Assembly (NCBI RefSeq): GCF_013466785.1
Contig: NZ_CP059163.1
Location: 3,720,001 to 3,784,000 of the forward strand
DNA from: Nocardioides marinisabuli
GTDB lineage: Bacteria; Actinomycetota; Actinomycetes; Propionibacteriales; Nocardioidaceae
Reading direction: 5' to 3'
DNA length: 64,000 nt
Positions 10,547 to 20,540 of this stretch are shown piece after piece. The notes below the pieces were generated by a model. It did not search any database and was not told the origin of the DNA. It worked only from the letters and a program-made list of their open reading frames with translations. A program made the translations under genes and the position numbers. Position 1 is the stretch's first letter. Each line of letters starts with the position of its first letter.

Positions 10547-11899
10547 TCAGACGTCGTCGAGGAACGTGTCGAAGACGCGGGCACCGAACTCGAGCGCGTC
10601 GACCGGCACCCGCTCGTCGACACCGTGGAACAGCGCGGTGAAGTCGAGGTCGGCGGGCAGGCGCAGCGGGGCGAAACCGTAGGAGCGCATCCCGAGCTTG
10701 CGGAAGTGCTTGGCGTCGGTGCCGCCGCTCATCAGGTACGGCGCCACGATGCCCCCGGGGTCCTCGCTGAGGATCGAGCGGTTCATGGCGCGCACCAGGT
10801 CGCCGTCGTACGGCGTCTCCCAGGGCTGCTGGTGGGAGAGGTGCTCGATCTCGACACCCTCGCCGACGAGCTCGGCCAAGGTGGCGAAGAACTCGTCCTC
10901 GAACCCGGGCAGGAAGCGGCCGTCGACGTGCGCGGTGGCCTCGGTGGGGATGACGTTCACCTTGTAGCCGGCCTGCAGCATGGTCGGGTTGGTGGTGTTG
11001 GAGATGACCGCGCCGAGCATGCGTGCCGCGCCGCCGAACTCCTCGATCAGGTCCGGTGCGTTCTCGGGGGTGGCCTGCACCCCGGCGAGGTCGCCGACGC
11101 TGGCCAGCAGCACCTCCATCGTGGGGGTCAGCCGCACCGGCCAGTCGTGGGCGCCGATGCGCGCCACGGCGGCGGTCAGCCGCGAGACCGCGTTGTCGGT
11201 GTTGAGCATCGAGCCGTGCCCGGCGCGACCGCGGGCGGTCAGGCGCATCCAGGCCATCCCCTTCTCGGCGGCCTCGACCAGGTACATCCGGCGACCACGC
11301 ACCGTCACCGAGAAGCCGCCGACCTCGCCGACGGCCTCGGTCACGCCCTCGAAGAGCTCGGGGTGGTCGCGCACGAGGATCTCGGCCCCCTTGTGGCCGC
11401 CGGCCTCCTCGTCGGCGGTGAAGCACAGCACGATCGGCCGCGAGGGGATCCGTCCGGCCCGCTGGCGGGCGCGCACGACGCTGAGCAGCATCGCGTCGAA
11501 GTCCTTCATGTCGACCGCTCCGCGACCCCAGACGTAGCCGTCCTGCACCTCGCCGGAGAACGGGTGCACCTGCCAGTCCTCGGCCGCGGCCGGCACGACG
11601 TCGAGGTGGCCGTGCAGCAGCAGTGCGTCGCCCTCGGTGCCGCCCCAGCGCGCGACCACGCTGGTGCGCCCCGGCTCGGACTCGAAGAGCTGCGAGGCGA
11701 TGCCGACCTCGTCGAGCAGCGCCGCGACGTGCTCGGCGGCCTTGCGCTCCCCCGGCCCCTCCTGGTCGCCGTAGTTGGAGGTGTCGATGCGGATCAGGTC
11801 CCGACAGATCTCCACCACCTCCGCAGCAGGGTCGTAGCCGCGCGGTGCGTCGGTCTGCGGGCTGCTCTCCGGGCGGGGGTCCTCGGCGGGGGTCGACAT
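10547..11899 (-). CDS. M20/M28-type metallopeptidase (dipeptidase-like)
   Basis: 450 residues, cytosolic di-zinc peptidase/deacylase fold. LLHGHLDVVP (His98, Asp100) provides the first metal ligand and adjacent Asp; GRGAVDMKD the bridging Asp; FTADEEAGGHKGA the catalytic Glu pair; SGGTDAKHFRKLGM and the terminal ALFHGVDERVPV the remaining His ligand region. A dimerisation (lid) domain lies between about residues 205 and 330. The start is ATG 11899 (MSTPAEDP); a longer frame exists but lacks signals. Substrate not determinable; related proteins act on dipeptides or N-acyl amino acids. Confidence 0.9.
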   Translation of the reverse strand: MSTPAEDPRPESSPQTDAPRGYDPAAEVVEICRDLIRIDTSNYGDQEGPGERKAAEHVAALLDEVGIASQLFESEPGRTSVVARWGGTEGDALLLHGHLDVVPAAAEDWQVHPFSGEVQDGYVWGRGAVDMKDFDAMLLSVVRARQRAGRIPSRPIVLCFTADEEAGGHKGAEILVRDHPELFEGVTEAVGEVGGFSVTVRGRRMYLVEAAEKGMAWMRLTARGRAGHGSMLNTDNAVSRLTAAVARIGAHDWPVRLTPTMEVLLASVGDLAGVQATPENAPDLIEEFGGAARMLGAVISNTTNPTMLQAGYKVNVIPTEATAHVDGRFLPGFEDEFFATLAELVGEGVEIEHLSHQQPWETPYDGDLVRAMNRSILSEDPGGIVAPYLMSGGTDAKHFRKLGMRSYGFAPLRLPADLDFTALFHGVDERVPVDALEFGARVFDTFLDDV

Positions 11900-12058
11900 G
11901 GCTCCAGCATGGCACCGCGACGGTGGCTGTCCACCCCGTGACGGGTGGGGCGCGAGGGACGCCGGGCCCCTGGGGACCCCTGGGGACACGGCGTACGCTG
12001 GGCCGACGGGGCCGATGCGAGGTTTCGGCCCCTGCTTTGTTACTGTTCCACCGCACTC

Positions 12059-12144
12059 GTCCGGGTGGCGGAATAGGCAGACGCGCTAGCTTGAGGTGCT
12101 AGTGCCCGTATTAGGGCGTGGGGGTTCAAGTCCCCCCTCGGACA
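12059..12144 (+). tRNA. tRNA-Leu (anticodon GAG)
   Basis: An 86-nt class II tRNA. The acceptor stem pairs GTCCGGG with CTCGGAC (one G-T pair); the anticodon stem-loop is CTAGC-TTGAGGT-GCTAG with GAG at the centre; the long variable arm is the TGCCCGTATTAGGGC region; the T arm is GGGGG-TTCAAGT-CCCCC. The discriminator base is A and CCA is not encoded, as in many actinobacteria. A terminator follows directly. Confidence 0.95.
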
Positions 12145-12148
12145 CTGG

Positions 12149-12175
12149 AAGGGCCCCGGCTCCACGGGGCCTTTT
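12149..12175 (+). terminator. Rho-independent terminator of tRNA-Leu
   Basis: GGCCCCG (12152-12158), loop GCTCCA, CGGGGCC (12165-12171), then TTTTCTTCATTTT. A classic intrinsic terminator and the only one in the window with a clear T-run. Confidence 0.85.
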
Positions 12176-12275
12176 CTTCATTTTGCAACTCCCTGGTCAG
12201 GCTTGCTGGCCAAGGTCCCTGGCCAGGGGTCGTTCGCCCCTGGCCCCGGCCGGGACGCGCGGGCACGGTGGACGG

Positions 12276-12653
12276 ATGAGCCCGGAACCCGACAGCCGCA
12301 CGAAGGCCGAGCAGGCGATGGCCGACCTGACCAACGTCCTGACCCGGACCACCGACCACCGGGTCCTCAACGTCCAGTGCCGTCACGCCCACCACCTCGC
12401 GGCCGTCTACGACACCCGGGCCGGGCTGGTCTACCAGGCCCCGACAGGGCCGCACGCCCACGGCTCCAAGGACTTCGTCGACACCGCGCACGACGGTGGT
12501 GGCCCGGGGCACACCTTCACCGACCTGCTCGAGCCCGGTCCCCTGGTCGTCGACGAGGTACCGGCCTGGTGCGACTGCGGGCACTGGTCGCTCTCGCGCC
12601 AGGACCTCCTGGCCCGCACCCGCGACGGGGGCGGCACGGTCCACCTCCCCTGA
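12276..12653 (+). CDS. Small actinobacterial protein of unknown function
   Basis: 125 residues, not recognised. After a short polar start (MSPEPDSRTKAEQ) come CRHAHHLAAVYDTRAGLVY and, near the C-terminus, WCDCGHWSLSRQDLL. The spaced Cys/His residues suggest metal binding, but this is inference. The ATG at 12276 lacks both a clear Shine-Dalgarno site and a -10 box; an internal ATG at MADLTNVL (12318) is an alternative. Codon use (third-position G/C) fits a real gene. It stands alone between tRNA-Leu and a secreted hydrolase gene. Confidence 0.6.
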   Translation: MSPEPDSRTKAEQAMADLTNVLTRTTDHRVLNVQCRHAHHLAAVYDTRAGLVYQAPTGPHAHGSKDFVDTAHDGGGPGHTFTDLLEPGPLVVDEVPAWCDCGHWSLSRQDLLARTRDGGGTVHLP

Positions 12654-12697
12654 GCCGAGCGGCGTACCCCGGCACCGCCCGGGTCGTTGAGCCCCAC

Positions 12698-14197
12698 GTG
12701 CCCCGCTCACGCCTGCTCGCCCTGCTCACCGTCCCTGCGCTGCTGGGCCTGGGCGCGACCGCGCCCGCCACCGCGAGCGCCGACGACCCCGCACCCGGCT
12801 CCCCCGCCTACGTGCAGCGCGACCTCCAGAACGTCGCCGACGCCTACGGCCGGATCCAGGGCGAGGGCGGCCAGCTGCGCAACCCCGCCTACCTGCCGGC
12901 CCTCGTCACGCAGAGCAGCCTGACCAGCGTCGCGCAGCTGCTGACCCAGGTCGCCGAACCGACCCGCCCCGCGCTCACCGCCGGCAACCTGGTGCCCGGC
13001 TGGGACGTCGGCAACCCGCTGCGCGCCTCCTGGTCGGAGACCCGGGGTAGCTCGCAGCGCGTCGCGTTCACCAACCGGTACGGCGCCCTGCTGCGCGGCA
13101 CCGTGTGGGCGCCCGCCGAGCGCGCCCGCGACCCCTACACCGGCCGCCGCCTGCGTGGCCCGTTCCCCGGCGTGGTGATCACCCCGGGTTCGGTGCAGGG
13201 CTCCGAGAGCATGTACGAGTGGCTCGGCCAGGACCTGGCCGAGCGCGGCTACGTCGTGCTGAGCTACGACGTGCAGGGCCAGGGCGGCAGCGAGACGTTC
13301 CCGCACCCCGAGGGGTCGGTGTTCCCGTTCTGCGACCCCACCGCCGACCCCCTCCCCGGGGAGGTGACCGGCGAGATGACCGGCTGCCCGGGCGTCCCGT
13401 TCCAGCAGCAGGCCAACTTCGAGGTGGGCACCCGCGACGCGCTGTCCTTCCTGCTCTCCACCCCGCGGCGGCCCTACGCCAACCCCGGCAGCGAGGGTGC
13501 TCGCGTGGACGCCGCCAACCCCTTCCACCGGCTGCTGGACCGCCGGCGCGACCGACGCCCCTTCACCCCCGGTCGCGACCGCAGGATCGCGGTCATCGGC
13601 CACTCGCTCGGGGCCGCGGCGGTCTCGCAGGTGCAGGCCGTGGACCGGCGGGTGGCCACCGTGGTGGCCCTCGACAAGCTCGGCTCCACCTCCGGCGACG
13701 ACGAGGTGACCCCGGTGGTGCCGGCGCTCGGGATCCAGTCGGAGTACGGCTTCGCCGTCTCCCCGTGGCTGCTCTCGGGCGGCAGCTCGATCTCCCCCCA
13801 GCCGTCTCCCGAGGGGCCCGACCCGGCCCGCGAGCGGGCGACCGGCTGGGACGCCTGGGACGCGGCGGGCGTCGACTCGATGATGCTGGTCCCCCGTGCC
13901 TCGACCCACCTGGAGTACACCGACATCCCGCTGGTGCTGCCGGCCAGCCGGTGGGGCCAGGCGCTGACCAGCGTCACCGTGCAGCGCTGGCTGGACCGCT
14001 ACCTCAAGCACCGGGGCGGACCGAGGGCGCTGCTGCGTCCGCGCGTCGACTACCTCGAGCCCACCGGCGGCGGCACCTGGACGCCGGTGCGGCTGCGGCG
14101 CGACGAGCACCTCAGCTTCTACTACTGCTCCGCCTACCGGCTCGACGCCGCCCGGCGCACCTTGCGCGACGACGACCTGACCGACCTCGGCTGCTGA
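12698..14197 (+). CDS. Secreted alpha/beta hydrolase-like protein
   Basis: 499 residues beginning at GTG 12698 with a Sec signal peptide: SRLLALLTVPALLGLGA hydrophobic core and an ATASA cleavage site at about residue 28. The mature domain has the alpha/beta hydrolase order: a PFPGVVITPGSVQGSESMYEWL strand-turn, YVVLSYDVQGQGGSE, nucleophile elbow GHSLGA (Ser303), a charge-relay Asp candidate in VVALDKLG or later, and THLEYTD near residue 410 with a candidate catalytic His. Related to dienelactone-hydrolase/secreted-lipase-like proteins; the substrate is unknown. Two Cys pairs may form disulfides outside the cell. It is convergent with the glycosyltransferase operon. Confidence 0.8.
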   Translation: MPRSRLLALLTVPALLGLGATAPATASADDPAPGSPAYVQRDLQNVADAYGRIQGEGGQLRNPAYLPALVTQSSLTSVAQLLTQVAEPTRPALTAGNLVPGWDVGNPLRASWSETRGSSQRVAFTNRYGALLRGTVWAPAERARDPYTGRRLRGPFPGVVITPGSVQGSESMYEWLGQDLAERGYVVLSYDVQGQGGSETFPHPEGSVFPFCDPTADPLPGEVTGEMTGCPGVPFQQQANFEVGTRDALSFLLSTPRRPYANPGSEGARVDAANPFHRLLDRRRDRRPFTPGRDRRIAVIGHSLGAAAVSQVQAVDRRVATVVALDKLGSTSGDDEVTPVVPALGIQSEYGFAVSPWLLSGGSSISPQPSPEGPDPARERATGWDAWDAAGVDSMMLVPRASTHLEYTDIPLVLPASRWGQALTSVTVQRWLDRYLKHRGGPRALLRPRVDYLEPTGGGTWTPVRLRRDEHLSFYYCSAYRLDAARRTLRDDDLTDLGC

Positions 14198-14234
14198 GCC
14201 TGCCGGATCTGCTGGGTCTGCTGGGTCTGCTGGG

Positions 14235-14945
14235 TCACGCCGAGGCGCCCTCGGCCACCGCCAGCCGCAGCGCCCGCAGGTAGCCGGCGAACCCGTCGGG
14301 GGCCCGGCCCCGCTCGCGCGCCGACGTGACGACCGGGCGGCCCTGGCGCACCGTGGAGACTCCCCGCTCCAGCAGCGCCCGGACCAGGGCGACGTCCTCG
14401 CCGGTGCTGAGGTCGCCGAAGCCGCCGACCTCGAGGTACGCCGACAGGCGGACGCCGAGGTTGGCGCCGTGCACGTGCAGGTGGCCGCTGCGGTGCCGCT
14501 CGTGCCAGGCGGCCAGGACCGGTGCGTCCAGCCCGTCGGGGTCGGGCAGCACGGGCCCGACCAGCAGGTCGTGGCCGCCCTCGGCGGCGGCCAGGTGGTC
14601 GGCCAGCCAGGAGGTCGGCACCTGGGTGTCGGCGTCGGTCGTGGCCACCCAGACCCGGTCGGGCCGGGCCGGCAGGCCCCGGGCGGCCGCCTCGACGCCC
14701 AGGGCGCGCGCCGTACCGACGCACCGTGCGGCCGTGGTGACGACCCGCACGCCGTGGGTCGCGGCCACCTCGGCGCTGGCGTCGGTGCAGGCGTCGAGCA
14801 CCACCACGACCTCCAGGCGCGGCGCGAGCGCTGTCCCGGCGCGCAGCGCCTCGGCCGACGCGGCCACCGAGGCCAGGCAGGCACCCAGCACCTCCTGCTC
14901 GTCGTGGACGGGGACGACCACCACGAACGACTCGACGCCGCTCAC
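14235..14945 (-). CDS. Family 2 glycosyltransferase
   Basis: 236 residues, GT-A fold. The N-terminus VVVVPVHDEQEVLGACLASV is typical of GT2, followed by VVVVLDACTD, the DxD-like TTDADTQVP and the acceptor-side STGEDVALVRALLE (catalytic-base-type ED). No membrane helices, so it is a cytosolic transferase. Its GTG start overlaps the stop of the PIG-L/methyltransferase gene by 4 nt (GTGA), so it is translationally coupled as the last gene of a three-gene operon. Donor and acceptor are not identifiable from sequence. Confidence 0.88.
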   Translation of the reverse strand: MSGVESFVVVVPVHDEQEVLGACLASVAASAEALRAGTALAPRLEVVVVLDACTDASAEVAATHGVRVVTTAARCVGTARALGVEAAARGLPARPDRVWVATTDADTQVPTSWLADHLAAAEGGHDLLVGPVLPDPDGLDAPVLAAWHERHRSGHLHVHGANLGVRLSAYLEVGGFGDLSTGEDVALVRALLERGVSTVRQGRPVVTSARERGRAPDGFAGYLRALRLAVAEGASA

Positions 14946-16309
14946 GCGGTCGGGTCCGGCATCCGGCTGGGAGGCCCGAGCAGCAGCAGCTCGACGTCGC
15001 GGTCCTGGTACTGCGCGAGCCGGCTCCACCCGGGCAGGGCCTCGAACGCGCGGTGCACGGCGGCACCGTCGAGCGGCCACCCCTGCACCGGGTGCCGCCA
15101 GTGGGCCAGCAGCACCACACCGTCCCGGGTCAGCCCGTTGGCGACCTGCCGGACCAGGGAGTCGAGGTCGACGGGGCTCAGGAAGTAGCCGACCTCGCTG
15201 ACCACCACGACGTCGTACCGACCGTCCGGCCAGTCCTCGGGCAGCAGCCGCTGCTGCACCTCGACGTGCGGCAGGTCGTCGTTGCGTCGCCGGGCCGCGG
15301 CGACCGCGGCCGGGCTGGAGTCGACGGCGAGCACCTCCTCGCAGCGCCCGGCCAGCTCCCGGGTCAGCACGCCGGTCGAGCACCCGACCTCGAGCACGCG
15401 GCCGTGGCGCCGGTCGGGCAGCATCGCCAGCGCGAGGGCGCGCTTGCGCTCCTCGTACCAGCGGGTGTCGGCGCCCCAGGGCTCCTCCACCTCGCGGTGC
15501 AGGGCGTCGAGCGTCTCGTCGCGGGCGGGGGCCTCGACGAAGACCTCCTGCTCGCCCAGGAAGTGCGCGAGCATGCCGGTCAGCAGCAGGGTCTCGTCGC
15601 CGGGCGCCTCCGAGAGCGGGCGGACCTGCGTGGTGTGGCAGTGCACCGCCTCGCGCTTGGCCGTGCACGCGGCCGGGTCGAGCGGCAGCCGACGCAGGTC
15701 GACCCACGGGGCGTCCTGCGGCTGTGCGCGGTGCCAGAACCAGATCGGGTACTCCAGCAGCCGGGCCCCGGTACGCCGGGCGGCCGCGGCACAGATCCGG
15801 CCCGCCGCGTCGTGGTCGGGGTGCCCGTCGTGGCGCCAGGGCCCCACGAGCAGGGTGCGGCTGCCGTCGCCGATCAGCGTCGCGAGGCGCTCGGTCCAGC
15901 GGGCCTCGTCGTCGGCGACGGCCCCGTCTGCCGAGCCCCAGCAGGTCAGCGCCACCTGCTCGGCGGCCCCGCCGAGCGCGAGCACCGCCGCGCGCGACTC
16001 CTCCAGACGGAGCTCGGCCAGGCGCTCCCTCGAGTGCGTGGGCGAGGCGGGGTGGCTGCGCTCCCCGGCGGTCAGGAGCACCACCTCGATCTCAGGACGC
16101 TGCTCGTCGGGCAGGACCAGCAGCCGCGTCATCAGGCCGGCGGCGCCCAGGGACTCGTCGTCGGGGTGGGCGGCCACGACCACGACCCGCTCGAGCCGAC
16201 GCCCGTCGCGGGCGCTGAGCTCGAGCAGCGGCAGCGCGGACCACCGCCGGTCCTCGTGCCAGGCGCTCGCCGGGGTGCCCGGCGAGTCGTGCCGGAAGGC
16301 CGCCGTCAC
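14942..16309 (-). CDS. Bifunctional PIG-L deacetylase / SAM-dependent methyltransferase
   Basis: 455 residues with two fused domains. Residues about 40-245 form a LmbE/PIG-L zinc N-deacetylase: AAHPDDESLGAAG (His48, Asp51) and GHPDHDAAG supply zinc ligands and the catalytic Asp. Residues about 270-450 form a class I methyltransferase: VLEVGCSTGVLTREL is the SAM-binding glycine motif, and AVDSS with the acidic residue binds the ribose. PIG-L enzymes remove N-acetyl groups from amino-sugar conjugates, so the fusion suggests deacetylation and methylation of one glycoconjugate. The GTG start overlaps the preceding stop by 4 nt. A few upstream GTG codons are possible alternatives. Confidence 0.88.
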   Translation of the reverse strand: MTAAFRHDSPGTPASAWHEDRRWSALPLLELSARDGRRLERVVVVAAHPDDESLGAAGLMTRLLVLPDEQRPEIEVVLLTAGERSHPASPTHSRERLAELRLEESRAAVLALGGAAEQVALTCWGSADGAVADDEARWTERLATLIGDGSRTLLVGPWRHDGHPDHDAAGRICAAAARRTGARLLEYPIWFWHRAQPQDAPWVDLRRLPLDPAACTAKREAVHCHTTQVRPLSEAPGDETLLLTGMLAHFLGEQEVFVEAPARDETLDALHREVEEPWGADTRWYEERKRALALAMLPDRRHGRVLEVGCSTGVLTRELAGRCEEVLAVDSSPAAVAAARRRNDDLPHVEVQQRLLPEDWPDGRYDVVVVSEVGYFLSPVDLDSLVRQVANGLTRDGVVLLAHWRHPVQGWPLDGAAVHRAFEALPGWSRLAQYQDRDVELLLLGPPSRMPDPTA

Positions 16310-17352
16310 CGCGACCACCAGGCTCCGTGCTCGTCGCTGCCGCGCCCCAGCGCGGCCAGGTCGCGCTCGGCGTGGTGCTGGCGCAGGTAGAGGCGCAGGT
16401 CGGCCAACCCGGCGGCGTACGCCGCGTCGCCGACCTGGGGCCCGGGACCCAGGGCGTGCTCGCAGGAGGCCAGCACCCCCTCGGCCGCCGCGGCCACCAC
16501 CGAGCGCACCCGGGTGGCCAGCGCAGCGGCCTCGTGGCCGGACACGGTGCCGGCGTCGACCAGCGCGGCGGCCTCGGCCAGCGTCGCCCGGGCCGCGGTG
16601 AGGTGCTGGTCGACCAGGCCGAGGTGCAGGTGCCCCACCTGGTCGAGCGGACGGCCGGCGGGCCGCGCGAGGCGGCGGGCCAGCCCCACCGCGCCGCCGT
16701 ACCAGACGGCGGCGACGCCGATGCCTCCCCAGGCGAAGCCGTCGCGGCGCAGGTACCAACCGGGGCCGCCGACCGCCGTGGCGCCGGCGCCGTCGACCTC
16801 GATGGCGGTGCTGACGATGTCGGGGAGCCCCCGCGGCACCCAGGAGCCGTCGGCGCCGGCGGTCCGCACGCCCGGGCCGCGCAGGTCGAGGGCGAAGAGG
16901 CCGCGCGTCTCGTCGTCGACCCAGGCCGTGACGAGCGCGTGGCTCAGGTGCGCGGCCAGCGAGCACCACGGCTTGGTGCCCTCCAGCACCCAACCCTCGC
17001 CCGCGGGGCGGGCGGTCAGGCGCGCCCCCGGGCCCTCGGCGGCGAAGACCCCCCAGGTGCTGCCCGTCGGGGCGCCGGAGCCGGCCTCGTCGAGGATCGC
17101 CAGGGCGTCGAGGTGGGGCTCGACGGCGCGCGCGAGCTGGAGGTCGTGGGCCCCCAGGGTGGCGAGGAGCTCCCACAGGCCGCGGGTCGCGCCGCCGGCC
17201 GGGCGTGGGGCCGCAGGTCCGAGCGCGGCCGCGAGCTCGAGGTGGCCGACGAGGTCACCGCGCTTGAGGGTGCCGAGCGCGTCGCGCACGCGCTGCTGCC
17301 ACGGCTCGTGCGGGGCGACGGCGTGCGGGGCCAGCGGCACCCAGGGGTCCAT
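16306..17352 (-). CDS. Acyl-CoA-dehydrogenase-like protein (first gene of coupled operon)
   Basis: 348 residues with an acyl-CoA dehydrogenase-type layout: an N-terminal helical part, a middle beta domain (GVFAAEGPGARLTA, GWVLEGTKPWCSLAAHLSHALVTAWV) and a C-terminal helical bundle. It is shorter than typical FadE (about 380-400) and lacks the canonical flavin-binding TEP/W motif in the middle domain (here FAAEGPG), so catalysis is uncertain. A GAGGAGAG ribosome site precedes the ATG. Its stop overlaps the next gene's start by 4 nt; together with the PIG-L/methyltransferase and glycosyltransferase it forms a translationally coupled unit. Confidence 0.8.
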   Translation of the reverse strand: MDPWVPLAPHAVAPHEPWQQRVRDALGTLKRGDLVGHLELAAALGPAAPRPAGGATRGLWELLATLGAHDLQLARAVEPHLDALAILDEAGSGAPTGSTWGVFAAEGPGARLTARPAGEGWVLEGTKPWCSLAAHLSHALVTAWVDDETRGLFALDLRGPGVRTAGADGSWVPRGLPDIVSTAIEVDGAGATAVGGPGWYLRRDGFAWGGIGVAAVWYGGAVGLARRLARPAGRPLDQVGHLHLGLVDQHLTAARATLAEAAALVDAGTVSGHEAAALATRVRSVVAAAAEGVLASCEHALGPGPQVGDAAYAAGLADLRLYLRQHHAERDLAALGRGSDEHGAWWSR

Positions 17353-17528
17353 GCAGTGCTCTCCTCGTCGTGCCGGACGTGCGCCGCCGGCCCGGCCCGG
17401 TCGGGAACAGCTGCGTAAGTGCTCCGTACGGGCGCCGGGCCCGCGACACCTGTCTCTTGACCCTAGACCGGCAGCGTCAAACGTCCTGGCGCGTCTTTCA
17501 CCCTTAGGAGTGGAGGAGGTCCCGCCGC

Positions 17529-17534
17529 TAGTCT
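17529..17534 (+). promoter_or_regulatory. -10 box, leaderless promoter of the LysR-domain gene
   Basis: TAGTCT 6 nt before the GTG at 17541. The 188-bp spacer back to 17353 also contains the upstream region of the divergent operon (17352); no clear -35/-10 pair was found for that operon. Confidence 0.5.
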
Positions 17535-17540
17535 CGTGCG

Positions 17541-18122
17541 GTGCCTGTTCCCTTCCGCGTCGGCTTCGTCACCGGCGCCACCCCCGACAAGTGGGCGCGC
17601 ACCTGGCGCGACCGCTCGCGCGACCCCCTCGAGCTCGTGCGCGTGGAGGAGGACCAGCAGGAGCGGCTGGTTCGCTCCGGTGAGGTCGACGTGGTGCTGG
17701 CCCGGCTGCCCGTCGACCGCGACGGTCTGCACTGCATCAAGCTCTACGAGGAGCGCGTGGTCGCGGTCGTCGGCCACGAGCACGTCGCGACCGTCGTCGA
17801 GGAGGTCGGCACCGAGGACCTGGCCGACGAGCAGCTCGTCGCGCCGCACGTCTCCGGCTGGACGCCCCGCGCCCCGCAGCTCGACTGGCCGCCGATGAGC
17901 ATCAAGGAGGCCGTCGAGACGGTGGCCGCCGGCACCGGGGTGCTGCTGGTGCCGATGTCGGTCGCCCGGCTCCACCAGCGCAAGGACGTCACCTACCGCC
18001 CCGTGCACGACCTCGAGGGCACCACGGTGGGCCTGGTGTGGCGCACCGACAACGAGGACCCGCGGGTGCAGACCTTCATCGGCATCGTGCGCGGGCGCAC
18101 CGCGAACTCCTCGCGGGGCTGA
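17541..18122 (+). CDS. Stand-alone LysR-type substrate-binding domain (no HTH)
   Basis: 193 residues beginning FRVGFVTGATPDKWARTW. The periplasmic-binding-like effector fold of LysR regulators is recognisable: VRVEEDQQERLVRSGEVDVVLARLP, ERVVAVVGHEHVA and VAAGTGVLLVPMSVARL. The usual 60-90 residue N-terminal helix-turn-helix is absent, and the -10 box directly before this GTG leaves no room for it. Such HTH-less proteins could bind a ligand and modulate another protein, or be relics; the sequence does not decide. It lies between the glycosyltransferase operon and guaB1. Confidence 0.75.
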   Translation: MPVPFRVGFVTGATPDKWARTWRDRSRDPLELVRVEEDQQERLVRSGEVDVVLARLPVDRDGLHCIKLYEERVVAVVGHEHVATVVEEVGTEDLADEQLVAPHVSGWTPRAPQLDWPPMSIKEAVETVAAGTGVLLVPMSVARLHQRKDVTYRPVHDLEGTTVGLVWRTDNEDPRVQTFIGIVRGRTANSSRG

Positions 18123-18159
18123 CCACCCCTCCAGCACCCCACCAAGCCCCCACCAACGG

Positions 18160-19680
<1,521 letters not shown>

Positions 19681-19851
19681 TCAGCTCGGTTGTTCCCCCG
19701 GCTGGCCGCCCAGAGCTCCTAGCGCCAACCGGTGCCTCCCGCAGCCCACGCGCTGCACTCAGCCGTACGAAGGAGCCGATGACGGGAACGAGCAGCAGCG
19801 GCCGCGGCAGGTGAGGGGATCAAGAACGGCCCTGGCCGGGGTGGCCACGCG

Positions 19852-20247
19852 CTATCGCGTCCCTGACTGCTTCCGTCGCCCCAGCTCACGAGCTGCCCGG
19901 ACGGAGTACCAGCCCAGCATGGGCAGAACGACAACGGACGCCGCAAGAGCGTTGGCCAAGGGTGAGGCCACCCGTCCTGCCGCGAAGAAGATGAAGATGC
20001 TCGCCGGAACGACGAGCAATCCCCACCTGGGGGGTTGCGACTCGGTGTCGTTCTTCTCGATCGCCACCAACATCCCGCCCACCAGTCCACTCGCGTAGAA
20101 GAACGCAGGAAGAGCGAGTGCCACGAGGGTCAGCACCTTTCCCCACAGCGCCCAGGCCGCTATGGCAGCGATCGGCAGGGCAACCAGGGGCGGAGCAGCA
20201 AAGACCCGTCGGCGAAGCAGCTTCTCATCCACCTGAGACAGGTTCAT
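19852..20247 (-). CDS. Small predicted membrane protein, unknown
   Basis: 131 residues from ATG 20247 (MNLSQVDEKLLRRR), which has GAAGG 5 nt upstream; in-frame ATGs at 20283, 20304 and 20316 are poorer. After a polar cytoplasmic head come about four hydrophobic segments (VALPIAAIAAWALW, VLTLVALALPAFFYAS, GLLVVPASIFIFFAAG, ALAASVVVLPMLGWY) and a basic tail (RAARELGRRKQSGTR). No family recognised. Local GC and codon use are lower than in neighbours, suggesting an accessory gene. Confidence 0.6.
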   Translation of the reverse strand: MNLSQVDEKLLRRRVFAAPPLVALPIAAIAAWALWGKVLTLVALALPAFFYASGLVGGMLVAIEKNDTESQPPRWGLLVVPASIFIFFAAGRVASPLANALAASVVVLPMLGWYSVRAARELGRRKQSGTR

Positions 20248-20540
20248 CTGTTCCTTCGCATCGGACTGCTGGTGTCGAGACATGCCGCTGTCGTGCTGAA
20301 GCATCGGGGCATGCATTCGCCTGTCCGCAGTGGCGCGAGCGAAGCGGCAGATCAGCGCGCGCCGACGCGCAGGCTACGTGGCGACCATCGTCGGCGGCAC
20401 CATGGTCGCCCGCAGCTACGTCCGGGGCCGCGCACGTCAATGGCCACGAGCGTGACGCGTCCTGGCTGGGGAGACCGAACGGCGCTGACCTCGCCGGATC
20501 GAGCGGGCGCGACGCACGAGGTCCAGTCGGTCCTCCAGGC
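20248..20540. other. Spacer without a convincing gene
   Basis: About 290 bp between the small membrane protein (start) and the ankyrin gene (end). The only candidate is a 41-codon plus-strand frame near 20330-20455 (GYVATIVGGTMVARSYVRG), without a ribosome site or -10 box. No repeats or terminator found. Confidence 0.4.

Noticed and set aside
16306-17352. Mycothiol deacetylase (MshB) function for this operon
   Set aside because: The PIG-L domain is fused to a methyltransferase and linked to a GT2, unlike stand-alone MshB; mycothiol genes are not adjacent.
20330-20455. 41-codon plus-strand frame
   Set aside because: It has a plausible hydrophobic stretch but no start signal and no recognisable relative; listed only as part of the spacer.
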